Source: Parapristionchus giblindavisi (taxonomy: Eukaryota > Nematoda > Chromadorea > Rhabditida > Diplogasteridae). From it: 64,000 nucleotides of DNA. The translations under genes and the position numbers were made by a program. Where the stretch lies: the NCBI GenBank assembly GCA_943737045.1, contig CALSFV010000048.1, positions 62,001 to 126,000 on the forward strand, in the 5' to 3' direction. Of this stretch, positions 35,332 through 45,656 are shown in pieces (the first letter of the stretch is position 1; each line of letters begins with the position of its first letter). The notes under the pieces are model-generated. The model ran no database searches and was not told the origin of the DNA. It saw nothing but the letters and a program-made list of their open reading frames with translations.

Positions 35332-35880
35332 TACAGTACAGCCCGGTCGTGTTTTGTACACATTCTGCGCTGCGCTCCGCAGCGGGGCGCATTTGGACGC
35401 ATCACTTATTTCCTTTGTGTATGAATATTTTTGAATTCTCAAAGTCTTAATCATGAGCTTCCGTAATAAAAAGTTCTTTTAATGACTAAAGAAATTGAAA
35501 CAAAATTTTTATTAATGAGAAAAAACAATTAAAAGGTGAATCACACTGGTCCGAAAATGATGGGTACTGTAAATTTTAAATTAGGTCTTACAGCGATCGT
35601 GCGATCGATATGCAAATAATACAGTATACCTTTCCAGTAAAATACTAGTCATCATTTTCGGACCAGTGTGATTTCCGTTTTAATTGTTTTTTCTCATTAA
35701 TGAAAATTTTGTTTCGGTTTCTTTAGTCATTAAAAGAACTTTTTATCACGGAAATTCATGATTACGACTTTGAGAATTCAAAAATATTCATACACAAAGG
35801 AAATAAATGATGCGTCCAAATGCGCCCCGCTGCGGAGCGCAGCGCAGAATGTGTACAAAACACGACCGGGCTGTACTGTA
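35332..35880. mobile_element. 549-bp palindromic MITE, TA target
   Basis: TACAGTACAGCCCGGTCGTG at the left is mirrored by CACGACCGGGCTGTACTGTA at the right. Inverted arms of roughly 240 bp run through GCGCTCCGCAGCGG and AATTCTCAAAGTC to a central region near 35590-35640. TA at each edge fits a Tc1/mariner-type MITE. The reading frames at each end are mirror shadows. Confidence 0.88.
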
Positions 35881-35974
35881 TAGGGGAGACCATTACAGTG
35901 AGACACCATTATTTTTTCTTTCAATGAAATCCCGTAATAATAATGGAAGGTGTTAATTAATCTATCAAGCAAAC

Positions 35975-36270
35975 TTCATTTCTTTCTTTCTTTCTTTCTT
36001 TCTTTATTTCCCTCATAACAAATGAACAATAGAACAGATATGTAATAAATATAGGTTGATGGAGGTCCGTCGCGTTATCAGCGAATCGGTTGAAGGCAGC
36101 AGGGAAATGGGGAAATGATGTATGGGGTGGATAATTATAAATGACGTAGATGTGTGAGGGGCAAGAGGGGATCAATCTCAACAGAATTAAGGAAAGATTT
36201 AAAACGAATAGGAGAAGATGTAACGATATCAGTGGGAAGACTATTCCAGATATGAATTACTCTATATTGG
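35975..36270 (-). mobile_element. Retroposon 3' end with (GAAA)n tail
   Basis: On minus, GCGACGGACCTCCATCAACC is followed by an AT-rich stretch and a GAAA repeat (plus-strand TTTC repeat at 35981-36005). It shares the GCGACGGA and TCCATC blocks with 22960-23230. I read it as the 3' end of a LINE or SINE, not as a gene. Confidence 0.45.
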
Positions 36271-36288
36271 AAAAATCTTTGCGTACTT

Positions 36289-36921
36289 CATCTCCGGTAT
36301 TTTTGTCCGTGGGGTGCGCCGTGGGCAGCACCATCTCCGGTAGTTTTGCTCGCGGGGCACACCGTTGAGAGGCCAAATCTCGCGGGGTACACCGCGAGGT
36401 GCACCACGGTGTGGAAGGGACGGTGTGCCCTCCGGTATTTTTTGCTCGCGGGGCACACCGTTGAGAGGCCAAATCTCGCGGGGTACACCACGAGGTGCAC
36501 CACGGTGTGGGAGGGACATTGTTCCTCGCGGGGTAGACATCAAATCTCGCGGGGCACACCGTCTAGAGGCTGCAGCTCGCGAGGTTCCCCGTCTCAAGGT
36601 TCTACCCCGTGGTGTACCTCGCGGCGTACACCACGGGATTGAACGGTGTGCCCCGCGAGTAAAAAATACCGGAGATGGTGTGGGACTAGGGCGCACCCCA
36701 CGAGATTTGGGGGGTAGACCTCAAATTCCGTGGGGCACACAGTTCATTCCGTACCATGGGGCACGCCTTTCAGTTATCCCGTGGGGCACGCCGTTCATTC
36801 CACACCCTTTATATATCCCGTGGGGTGCGCTGTCTAGAGGCCAAATCCCGTGGGGTGCGCCCTAGTCCCACACCATGGTGCAGCCCATGGCGCACCCCAC
36901 GGACAAAAAATACCGGAGATG
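36289..36921. mobile_element. GC-rich terminal-inverted-repeat element with internal CGCGGGG repeats
   Basis: CATCTCCGGTATTTTTGTCC and the following CGTGGGGTGCGCC are mirrored at the right by GGCGCACCCCACGG then ATACCGGAGATG. The interior is a degenerate array of CTCGCGGGGCACACCG, GAGAGGCCAAATCTCGCGGG and GAGGTGCACCACGG, some direct and some inverted, with much higher GC than its surroundings. Open frames on both strands result from the repeat and are not genes. The family is not recognised. Confidence 0.75.
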
Positions 36922-37029
36922 GATAGGTCAAAGAGAATGAATAAAGATCTAACATCGTTGTGCTAAAAATTGGTTTCCTGTTTCATGGGATATGCTAAAA
37001 TAAACTACATTAAGACACAGACCAACTAC

Positions 37030-37175
37030 GATCAGTCTGGGCTTTCTATAAGGATTTGCTGTCTTAATCATATTGTGCATTTACAATGCGGCCTTCGTCG
37101 TCAACAGCACCAAAAACGCAGTCGAACCAATCAGGTTTGCGCATGCCCACGACATCTTAAACATACTACGAAAAA
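37030..37175 (+). pseudogene. Eroded second copy of receptor exon D
   Basis: Encodes GFAVLIILCIYNAAFVVNST and the following NAVEP-RFAHAHDILN, as at 33789-33955, but with a TAA just upstream of GFAV and divergence after ILN. With 34888-34955 it indicates a duplicated, decayed receptor gene. Confidence 0.5.
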
Positions 37176-37292
37176 GTTCTATTACAACGTCTCTTTACGT
37201 AATTCTCTCCTCATGGGCAAGGAAATATTTCCCTTGTAGGTGAGGGAATAAGGTCGAATTTCCTTATCCATGAGGGAAGAATTCCGTATGGA

Positions 37293-37384
37293 GTAGATAC
37301 TTGCAATTCGCTCTCGTAAATAAAGAAAGTGAGAGAGCATTGCCAGAGCGGCGAGTTTCAAATTAGCTCGGGGTGTGCCTTTAA
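37293..37384. mobile_element. TTAA-flanked MITE, left end truncated
   Basis: Ends GAGTTTCAAATTAGCTCGGG then TGTGCCTTTAA, the same terminus as the copies at 32640 and 33648. Its terminal TTAA is shared with the next element. Confidence 0.6.
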
Positions 37385-37727
37385 AGGTGGAGTCCGAGCA
37401 ATATTTTCGTGAACAAACTGTGAAGACAGAAAGATTGCAAAAGTTATTCTACATACCATACATAAATTATTTTATGCTAATTCAGCTTATTGATCGCAAG
37501 AATCATGAAAGAATCATGCTTGATGTACAGGCAAAGGCGCGAAATTTTGAAAATAGGATAGTTCAGCAATAGGTCTCGAACCCGCGACGTTACGCTTACT
37601 AGTGAGCATTTTTACCACTGCGCTACGGGAATGTTGAAGAGTCGTGCTAATTTCTTGCATATCACTTGTCCCTTGCATAATAGAATGCTATGCATTTGCA
37701 TCAACATTCGAGGGCCTACATCTTTAA
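37381..37727 (-). mobile_element. TTAA-flanked TIR element with internal tRNA-like promoter
   Basis: Termini TTAAAGGTGGAGTCC and GGCCTACATCTTTAA are inverted, with TTAA at both ends as in piggyBac-type targets. On minus the interior has box A TAGCGCAGTGG (complement of 37615-37625) and box B GGTTCGAGACC (complement of 37572-37582). A second copy, in the opposite orientation, is at 39448-39797. Confidence 0.7.
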
Positions 37728-37762
37728 GGAAGTTCGCCGATGTTCTTTCATTGCTTCGTTCC

Positions 37763-37876
37763 GGAGAGAGTAACCTCTCTCAATGGTCTCTTCGACGCGC
37801 AATGCTCTCTCGTCGTTAGAGAACATAGAAATAGTGTGTGCAATGAAGAGGGCATTGAGTGAGGTTACGCTCCCTT
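37763..37876. mobile_element. Small foldback related to the 296-bp MITE
   Basis: GGAGAGAGTAACCTCTCTCAAT at the left and ATTGAGTGAGGTTACGCTCC at the right are inverted and match the AAGGGAGAG-TAACCT termini of 25384-25679. The interior is shortened. Confidence 0.55.
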
Positions 37877-37966
37877 TATCAGAGATTGTGGGAGGAGCAA
37901 TTCGAAATGATCAAGAGGTCGGAAGAGAACCGATTAATGCGAACCGACTAGATTATAACTATTGCC

Positions 37967-38896
37967 ATGCTTTGTCTATTCATTTCCGTCTGTCTCTCAT
38001 ATGCAAACATTTATCATCCAGACGGTTCTCATCCGACCTATTGCAGATCAAAGTATATAGAGAGACGCCCGATCGAACCATTTCAGGCAACTCAGCTATT
38101 TGGTGAGAACAACACAGGGACAGCGTTGTACACTCCCTTAAGGGATCTCAAGGATAAGTTGGATATTGTGAGTGAAAGTTGTTTTCTCAAAATACACTTA
38201 AAAATCTGTAAAAATTACGAAAATATTTTCTTAGGCGGTTTTACATTTTTTTTTTCAAAACTTGCGCGTTACGGCGTGCGCTCGTTTTGAAAAATATAAC
38301 ACCGCCTTACCAAGTCAAACTGGTTGAATTCATCCTCTGTCTTTATTATGTGCGTTGTTCCAAAGATATTATTGAAAAGTGTGCCGAAGGTAAAATGCAA
38401 TTAAACTAGCGAATAAAACAAAATATATCTATATTTTATGAAACATATTTCAGCTGTGCAATAAACCGAATACTATTTATTACGGAAGCGAGCCTCCCTT
38501 ATTTACAATGATCCGAATGAGAAGAGTAAAGGATGCAATTTCAAGATGTGAGTAGTCAGGGTTTATCGCCTAAATACGTGTCTTGAACAACGTGCAATGA
38601 ACATGATTTTTACTAAAAAAAGACACACTCGAGATAATTTTACTCTTCACTCTGACAACACTCTATTTGTGCCTTTGGAACGGGTCAATATTTTCTTTCT
38701 GCAAATTTTAGCTTGAACTGGAGAAGAAAAGTTTTTGATATAAAAGAAGGATTTCAGCATAGGCAGTTCCAACTTGAGCTTCCTTCCTCAACACTATGAG
38801 TTGGTTGTTCGACGGATCGGCACTCCGAGAAGCTTCCCGAGGAGACTAATGAAGCTGTTTGACTGGACACATTTGACTCTCTTCCAAAGAGACATT
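37967..38896 (+). pseudogene. ANF-receptor-like extracellular domain, three N-terminal exons
   Basis: Exon 1 (37967-38167) starts ATG after an in-frame stop and encodes a likely signal peptide (MLCLFISVCLSYA) and a linker. Exon 2 (38454-38551, after ATTTCAG) encodes NTIYYGSEPPLFTMIRMRRV. Exon 3 (38758-38896, after ATTTCAG) encodes IGSSNLSFLPQHYELVVRRI, then GTPRSFPRRLMKLFDWTHLT and LFQRDI. Phases agree if exon 2 uses the weak donor GTAGTC; the stronger GTGAGT four bases earlier would bring in a stop. The LVVRxxGTP...LFDWT...LFQRD pattern fits the extracellular domain of receptor guanylyl cyclases or ionotropic receptors. Downstream exons were not found, so the gene is partial or lost. Confidence 0.5.
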
Positions 38897-39447
38897 GTGA
38901 GGTTTTTTTTTATTGTGAGGTTCACATTTGCCAAATGCCCTACGCCATAACGGCGTAACGTGTTACATTTAAGCTTGGAATGTGTTGGGTCTTGAGTGGA
39001 AAACCCTGATGGACCATAAACATAGTGTAAAAGGTTACTGTAATCAACCAATATTGACCTCACAGCGTTCTCATGACTTTCAAAGCAAGAACGACCGCTC
39101 AACATACAAACTCTCTCGAATGCAATGGTCTCTCCTTTGTCTTGCTTTGGAAGAAAAATGGCTTGGACCAGAATACTGTGACCTATAATTACGCTAACTT
39201 GTCACATATACAAATTTACCTCCACGGTTTTCGACTCGAGATCCAACACAACCCCCCCCCCCCCCCCCCCCCCGACGAATAAGTTGAGAAATGTGTTACG
39301 GCGCTACACCTTGTTAGGCGCGTAAGGCAAATGTAACGATGTAACGTAACGTGGAAATGTAACGCAGTACAACAATAAGTTTCGTAATTAAATTGATAAT
39401 AATTATATTGGTTTGCATATAATGTAGAAATTGAATAATTTTTAAAA
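38897..39447. other. Intergenic stretch with hairpin-element relics and a C run
   Basis: Contains eroded parts of the 110-bp hairpin family (GCCCTACGCCATAACGGCG near 38936; GGCGCGTAAGGCAAATGTAAC near 39318) and an uninterrupted run of about 22 C at 39252-39273. I see no supported gene. Confidence 0.6.
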
Positions 39448-39797
39448 TTAAAGGTGGAGACCCGCGAATGTTCATGTAAATCTCTTGTATATCGCTTGCG
39501 CAAGTGTCAAGTGATATGCAGGAAAAGGGAGTGAGCCCATATCTATCCCTTAGTGCAGTGGTAACTCTTCGGGACTACAAAGCGCATGGTCGCGGGTTCG
39601 AATCCTATTGCCGATCTTTCCTATTTTCAAACTTTCGCGCCTTTCCCTGCGATTGCGTGCATGATTCATTCATGATTCTAGTGATCATTAAGCTGAATTT
39701 GCATGAAATAAATAAGCTACGGTGTGTATAATGACTTTTGCCAACTTTCTGTCTTCACAGTTTGTTCACGAAAATATTCGCGGGAGTCCACCTTTAA
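39448..39797 (+). mobile_element. TTAA-flanked TIR element with internal tRNA-like promoter, second copy
   Basis: Termini TTAAAGGTGGAGACCCGCGA and TCGCGGGAGTCCACCTTTAA are nearly perfect inverted repeats, each with TTAA. Internally, box A TAGTGCAGTGG (from 39551) and box B GGTTCGAATCC (39595-39605) lie on plus. Downstream sequence (CATTAAGCTGAATTTGCATG, ACAGTTTGTTCACGAAAATA) matches the 37381-37727 copy in reverse complement. Confidence 0.75.
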
Positions 39798-40029
39798 TGT
39801 CGAATTTCATCCTTATATACGTTCACTGTAGGGATGTCCACGAGGGAGTACTCACCTAGTTACAATATTCCAAACACGCCTTTAGATTCATCGAAACAGC
39901 TTGCTTTGGGTTTGTCACTTATTGCGAGAATCATATTTCAAGATCATACAGTAGCGCCGGAAAGTCAGTGTCAACTTTTTCTTTTTGTTATATTTAGTGA
40001 ACCAAGCGTGCTATGGGGCCTCTCTCCTC

Positions 40030-40100
40030 TGTGATTCGAACTTTCTTGCCGACCAACCGCTCGGATTGGCCGTCCGACCTCTTATCCACTAGGCCATGGG
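40030..40100 (-). other. tRNA-like sequence at the tandem-unit edge
   Basis: On minus, box A-like TGGCCTAGTGG (complement of 40086-40096) and box B-like AAGTTCGAATC (complement of 40033-40043) stand at tRNA spacing. Box B departs from consensus in its first bases. The same relic lies at about 41936-42006 and 44184-44254 in the other two units. Each copy sits at a unit boundary. Confidence 0.55.
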
Positions 40101-40271
40101 TCCCTATTAACATCCATTTCAAATGATCTAGATATACTTTCCCGGTCCATTTCAGTGTACTCCTTATATATAGTGATTTTGGCTCCGCCCATTTAACTTT
40201 GCGGGCTTGGACACCCAATACAAGCTCTAACACACCCACATATATTTATTCTGTTTGAAATTGGAGTACTG

Positions 40272-40403
40272 ATGAGCAACAAAAGACTGAAGAAATCGAG
40301 CGCATCCCACTTCTTCAGCGGCTCCGGAGAATTCGGCACTAGCAGCGACGATGTTCTGAAGAGATTGATCGATGATGAGGTCAAATGCAGATCATACCTG
40401 TAA
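40272..40403 (+). CDS. 43-codon frame of the tandem unit, copy 1
   Basis: Reads MSNKRLKKSSASHFFSGSGE, then FGTSSDDVLKRLIDDE, and ends in TAA. It is present and intact in all three tandem units with two or three replacements. It may be an exon fragment or a chance frame; no family is recognised, and silent versus replacement changes do not favour coding. Confidence 0.3.
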   Translation: MSNKRLKKSSASHFFSGSGEFGTSSDDVLKRLIDDEVKCRSYL

Positions 40404-42177
40404 AAGAAGAGATTGCCGTATATTAAAGATTGAAAATTGACAATATCTTTGCCTTATCCCGATAGCCATAAGATCATTCTTCAATCTTTGATCTTTATGA
40501 TTTGTACTTTTTTCTATTGCGTTGAGCGTTTGATGGCTCAAATTCACGCCCAAATTATGACGATTTTGGTCAATAGCATAAGGTTTTGATTTTGTACACG
40601 GCTTGCGTACATAAGGCCCGAGAAAGACAACATAATCAATACCTAAATACGCCTAAGATACTTCATACCTTGACAGCTGCAACATCGTTGATGAATCGAC
40701 CCGTGGAAGTCCCGACTCAGGGCTAGTAGCGAGAGAAAGAGAAGAGAAGAGCGATAGCAGCAAGTGAAATAAATAAGAATAGGTTAATAAAGTAAAGATC
40801 AAAGATCAAAGATCACCTTTAAAACGGGGACAAAGGGAGAAGCGATGAGAAGAAGAGATGAAGACAAACGACCGAGCAGCGCAAAAGAAGAGAATGAAAA
40901 TGAGATCACGTAGTGAACGATCATCATATTCAAATTAAAAAGGACAATGCAAATCGGCTCGTCAAAAATAGTTCAAAAGTAGATCAAATGTTATAGAAAT
41001 AGCAATCACTCCAAATTGTTATTTCATTTTTTTATTTGAAATTAATTTTAAACGCACCAGGGGCGTTCGTACAATCGTTTTCGTAAAACTTATATTCACG
41101 ACTTTTTTCTCGCAAAATTCGTAAAATTCGTATCATTTTTGTAAAAACTATCGCGTTTATCCTAAGTATACAAGAAATTCTCCCAAAATTATTTGCAAGT
41201 AAAAGAGAACCGTGAATGTTCATGCAAATATATAAAAGCCCTAAGAAATAATGATAAAACGATAAGTTACAGTTCTTATCTTATCTTATTCTTTTTTCCA
41301 TCGTACTTTGTGTAACATTACAACGAATAACAAAGGGGTTGATGGATGTCCGTCGCTTAGTTACAGTTAATGAATATATTTGCGGAACTCCACTTTTATC
41401 ATTATCCTGTCTCAAGAAATGGCATTTTTTTCATACTCATGGCTTTTGGAACCTCATTTGAACTCATGATGCAATTGTTTACAATATCTTCCATGCAATA
41501 CTTTATCACTAAAGGTGATGAAAGTGAGATCGATATTTCACTATGTAACAAGTGTCAATATCATCGATCAAATTAATAATATTAACAAATGTAAGTCTAT
41601 GTTTGATGCACTTTAATTGTATTTTAGAAAAATAGGTTAGCTAATAATTTGCGCTATAGTCATTTTTAAGATCGATAAGTTAGATATGATATATGTACTA
41701 AGATCGATATCAGGTCTATGCATATTTGTTTTGCGATTTTGCGATTTTTTTCTATTTTATGCTGGTATTTGGTGTGTCTCTAGCACAGAGAAGCTAGGAT
41801 TATACTCAGGTGGATTTTAGGACTATCCTCTTGCTCATAACACACTCGAACCAAGAGAAAACGGGATCTTGTCAGGGAAAATAGCAAAAATAGTTGGCAA
41901 GATTTGGGAAGTTTTAATTTTCACTGATCCTCCTCTGTGATTCGAACTTTCTTGCCGACCAACCGCTCGGATTGGCCGTCCGACCTCTTATCCACTAGGC
42001 CATGGGTCCCTATTAACATCCATTTCAAATGATCTAGATATACTTTCCCGGTCCATTTCAGTGTACTCCTTATATATAGTGATTTTGGCTCCGCCCATTT
42101 AACTTCGCGGGCTTGGACACCCAATACAAGCTCTAACACACCCAAATATATTTATTCTGTTTGAAATTAGAGTCCTG

Positions 42178-42309
42178 ATGAGCAACAAAAGACTGAAGAA
42201 ATCGAGCGCATCCCACTTCTTCAGCGGCTTCGGAGAATTCGGCACTAGCAGCGACGATGTTCTGAAGAGATTCATCGATGATGAGGTCAAATGCAGATCA
42301 TTCCTGTAA
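42178..42309 (+). CDS. 43-codon frame of the tandem unit, copy 2
   Basis: Same frame as 40272-40403, with Ser to Phe (SGFGEF), Leu to Phe (KRFIDD) and Tyr to Phe at the end. Confidence 0.3.
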   Translation: MSNKRLKKSSASHFFSGFGEFGTSSDDVLKRFIDDEVKCRSFL

Positions 42310-42516
42310 AAGAAGAGATTGCCGTATATTAAAGATTGAAAATTGACAATATCTTTGCCTTATCCCGATAGCCATAAGATCATTCTTCAATCTTTGATCT
42401 TTATGATTTGTACTTTTTTCACTTGCGTTGAGCGTTTGATAGCTCAAATTCACGCCCAAATTATGACGATTTTGGTCAATAGCATAAGGTTTTGATTTTG
42501 TACACGGCTTGCGTAC

Positions 42517-42849
42517 CACGGCGGTTCAATGAAGAGAAATCCCTACATTTAACTTTGGCTTCAAGGCTCTTGCATTACGAAAAATCTGCAAAGTTGATTT
42601 GCACTGGGCGGGATTCGAACCTACGAGGTTCGGATCGTTAAACAAAAGCTCTATCCACTAAGCCATCTCGGCATCTCTCGCGAATCGTAAAACTCGATGA
42701 TAGATCTAGTCAGAAGCGAGCGCCCAGATACACCGTAATCAACTTTCGCGCTGGGAGAACCTAGATGTTTTACTGCTTATCATCACTCAGTTTGCGATAC
42801 TTTCTTTCTCAGGCAAGAGCTTCTTAGTTACTATCATTGAGCCGCCGTG
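42517..42849. mobile_element. TIR element with internal tRNA-like promoter inserted in unit 2
   Basis: Termini CACGGCGGTTCAATGA and TCATTGAGCCGCCGTG are inverted repeats. CGTAC flanks both sides (42512-42516 and 42850-42854), while the empty site in unit 1 reads TTGCGTACATAAGG, so this is a clean insertion with a 5-bp target duplication. On minus the interior has box A TGGCTTAGTGG (complement of 42655-42665) and box B GGTTCGAATCC (complement of 42611-42621). No transposase is present. Confidence 0.88.
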
Positions 42850-44177
42850 CGTACATAAGGCCCAAGCAAGACAACATAATCAATACCTAAATACGCCTAA
42901 GATACTTCATACCTTGACAGCTGCAACATCGTTGATGAATCGACCCGTGGAAGTCCCGACTCAGGGCTAGTAGCGAGAGAAAGAGAAGAGAAGAGCGATA
43001 GCAGCAAGTGAAATAAATAAGATTAGGTTAATAAAGTAAAGTTCAAAGATCAAAGATCACCTTTAAAACGGGGACAAAGGGAGAAGCGATGAGAAGAGGA
43101 GAGGAGATGAAGACAAACGACCGAGCAGCGCAAAAGAAGAGAATGGAAATGAGATCACGTAGTGAACGATCATCATATTCAAATTAAAAAGGACAATGCA
43201 AATCGGCTCGTCAAAAATAGTTCAAAAGTAGATCAAATGTTATAGAAATAGCAATCACTCCAAATTGTTGTTTCATTTTTTTATTTGAAATTAATTTTAA
43301 ACGCACCAGGGGCGTTCGTACAATCGTTTTCGTAAAACTTATTTTCACGACTTTTTTCTCGCAAAATTCGTAAAATTCGTATCATTTTTGTAAAAACTAT
43401 CGCGTTTATCCTAAATATACAAGAAATTCTCCCAAAATTATTTGCAAGTAAAAGAGAACCGTGAATGTTCATGCAAATATATAAAAGCCCTAAGAAATAA
43501 TGATAAAACGATAAGTTACAGTTCTTATCTTATCTTATTCTTTTTTCCATCGTACTTTGTGTAACATTACAACGAATAACAAAGGGGTTGATGGATGTCC
43601 GTCGCTTAGTTACAGTTAATGAATATATTTGCGGAACTCCACTTTTATCATTATCCTGTCTCAAGAAATGGCATTTTTCCGTACTCATGGCTTTTGGAAC
43701 CTCATTTGAACTCATGATGCAATTGTTTACAATATCTTCCATGCAATACTTTATCACTAAAGGTGATGAAAGTGAGATCGATATTTCACTATGTAACAAG
43801 TGTCAATATCATCGATCAAATTAATAATATTAACAAATGTAAGTCTATGTTTGATGCACTTTAATTGTATTTTAGAAAAATAGGTTAGCTAATAATTTGC
43901 GCTACAGTCATTTTTAAGATCGATAAGTTAGATATGATATATGTACTAAGATCGATATCAGGTCTATGCATATTTGTTTTGCGATTTTGCGATTTTTTTC
44001 TATTTTATGCTGGTATTTGGTGTGTCTCTAGCACAGAGAAGCTAGGATTATACTCAGGTGGATTTTAGGACTATCCTCTTGCTCATAACACACTCGAACC
44101 AAGAGAAAACGGGATCTTGTCAGGGAAAATAGCAAAAATAGTTGGCAAGATTTGGGAAGTTTTAATTTTCACTGATC

Positions 44178-44683
44178 CTCCTCTGTGATTCGAACTTTCT
44201 TGCCGACCAACCGCTCGGATTGGCCGTCCGACCTCTTATCCACTAGGCCATGGGTCCCTATTAACATCCATTTCAAATGATCTAGATATACTTTCCCGGT
44301 CCATTTCAGTGTACTCCTTATATATAGTGATTTTGGCTCCGCCCATTTAACTTCGCGGGCTTGGACACCCAATACAAGCTCTAACACACCCAAATATATT
44401 TATTCTGTTTGAAATTAGAGTCCTGATGAGCAACAAAAGACTGAAGAAATCGAGCGCATTCCACTTCTTCAGCGGCTTCGGAGAATTCGGCACTAGCAGC
44501 GACGATGTTCTGAAGAGATTCATCGATGATGAGGTCAAATGCAGATCATACCTGTAAAAGAAGAGATTGCCGTATATTAAAGATTGAAAATTGACAATAT
44601 CTTTGCCTTATCCCGATAGCCATAAGATCATTCTTCAATCTTTGATCTTTATGATTTGTACTTTTTTCACTTGGGTTGAGCGT
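44178..44683. repeat. Tandem segmental duplication, unit 3 (partial, about 506 bp)
   Basis: Copies the first part of the unit up to GTTGAGCGTTT and then diverges into unrelated sequence. Confidence 0.88.
44426..44557 (+). CDS. 43-codon frame of the tandem unit, copy 3
   Basis: Same frame, with an additional Ser to Phe change (SSAFHFF) and the terminal Tyr retained. Confidence 0.3.
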   Translation: MSNKRLKKSSAFHFFSGFGEFGTSSDDVLKRFIDDEVKCRSYL

Positions 44684-45167
44684 TTAAACATCTAGACTTC
44701 AAAGATCAAAAATCAAAGAAAAATGATGGCAAATCTTTATTGCATCTGATTTCTTGTGCCGGTATCGGTTTTGTGTGAGTGGGGGTATACGAATTCCTTA
44801 AAAACGAAAACGACAGTTGCCTGATACTTTGGTCTTTGATCCTTGGCCTTAGCACTTTGATTTCTTACTTGATCGAACTTCGCTCATTGTCCCTCTTGAG
44901 TTCTCCTTCTTCTACCAAACTCCTGGCACTGATATTTTTCTTAAAGAGTATTTTTCAGGTGAGCTGTATCTAAAACGTTACACTTGTTAACAAAGAGAAG
45001 CCAGAATTATACTCAAAAAATGAGTGTTTGGATTCAGTCCTTATGAGAGGGCAATGCCATGACTAGAATCAGTTTTCGATGATGATGACGAAGCCGCTAA
45101 AAAGAATACAAATATATTTTTGAGTAGTTTGCAACTTTTGCTGCCTTCGTACAGGTCATAGATGAAG
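44684..45167. other. Stretch without recognisable gene
   Basis: Unique AT-rich sequence between the tandem units and the first Penelope-like copy. A 64-codon frame (44779-44973) is hydrophobic (LISYLIELRSLSLLS) but has no other support. Confidence 0.5.
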
Positions 45168-45258
45168 TAGAGTTAAAGTAATGAAAGAATGGTTTTAAAG
45201 TAGGTTGTGTTAGAAACGATACTATGTAAAGACTGACTATCTAGAGATAAAAAACGAT

Positions 45259-45323
45259 CCAGTGTTTCGGCCCTGGTCCTAGACACTGGACCGACCCGTG
45301 TGGGATGGGCCTCATCAGTAGGA
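45259..45323 (-). ncRNA. Hammerhead-like motif with permuted strand order, copy 1
   Basis: Reverse complement carries TCCTA-CTGATGA-GGCCC, then CCAGTGT-C-TAGGA, then GGGCC-GAAA-CACTGG. The details are given for the plus-strand copy at 57177-57241, which is identical in sequence. Confidence 0.6.
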
Positions 45324-45656
45324 TGACCCACACAGGACAGTTTTCAATAATACGATTTTTCAAAGGAAAGAAGAAGAACTTAATAAGGTTAAAGAGTGAA
45401 CGATTAAAAATTGATTGAGATTTAGCTAATCTAATACTAATATTGTTTACATAAAAGCAAAGATACATAATGAGGGAATGATCGTTTGATTGCCATGTCT
45501 AAGTAGAGAGAGAGCGCGTCGTATGTGTGAGAGAGTGTGGAGAAGTGAGAGAGCACTAGAGAGTACTAGAGATTGATTGGTTGAGCGTGAGATAACTAGT
45601 GATCTACCTCTCTACCTATGTTCCTGGCTTGCATGTATGAACTTTGATCTTTGTTT

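Larger units (their letters stand above)
40024..41929. repeat. Tandem segmental duplication, unit 1 (1906 bp)
   Basis: Starts CCTCTGTGATTCGAAC and matches unit 2 throughout apart from scattered substitutions, a few small indels and the 333-bp TIR insertion present only in unit 2. It carries a tRNA-like sequence at its left edge, a 43-codon frame, a GATCAAA microsatellite near 40794 and AT-rich sequence without a convincing gene. The retroposon-tail motif GATGGATGTCCGTCGC occurs at 41341. Confidence 0.9.
41930..44177. repeat. Tandem segmental duplication, unit 2 (2248 bp)
   Basis: Direct copy of unit 1, longer because of the TIR element at 42517-42849. Frames of 60-78 codons at matching positions in both units show no recognisable protein features. 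Confidence 0.9.

Noticed and set aside
36257..36865. Overlapping frames on both strands in the GC-rich element
   Set aside because: They are generated by the CGCGGGG repeats, which lack stops in several frames; no protein features.
40269..40295. CTGATGAG near GAAGAAA in the tandem units, resembling a hammerhead core
   Set aside because: It overlaps the start of the 43-codon frame, and no stem I, II or III pairing can be formed around it.
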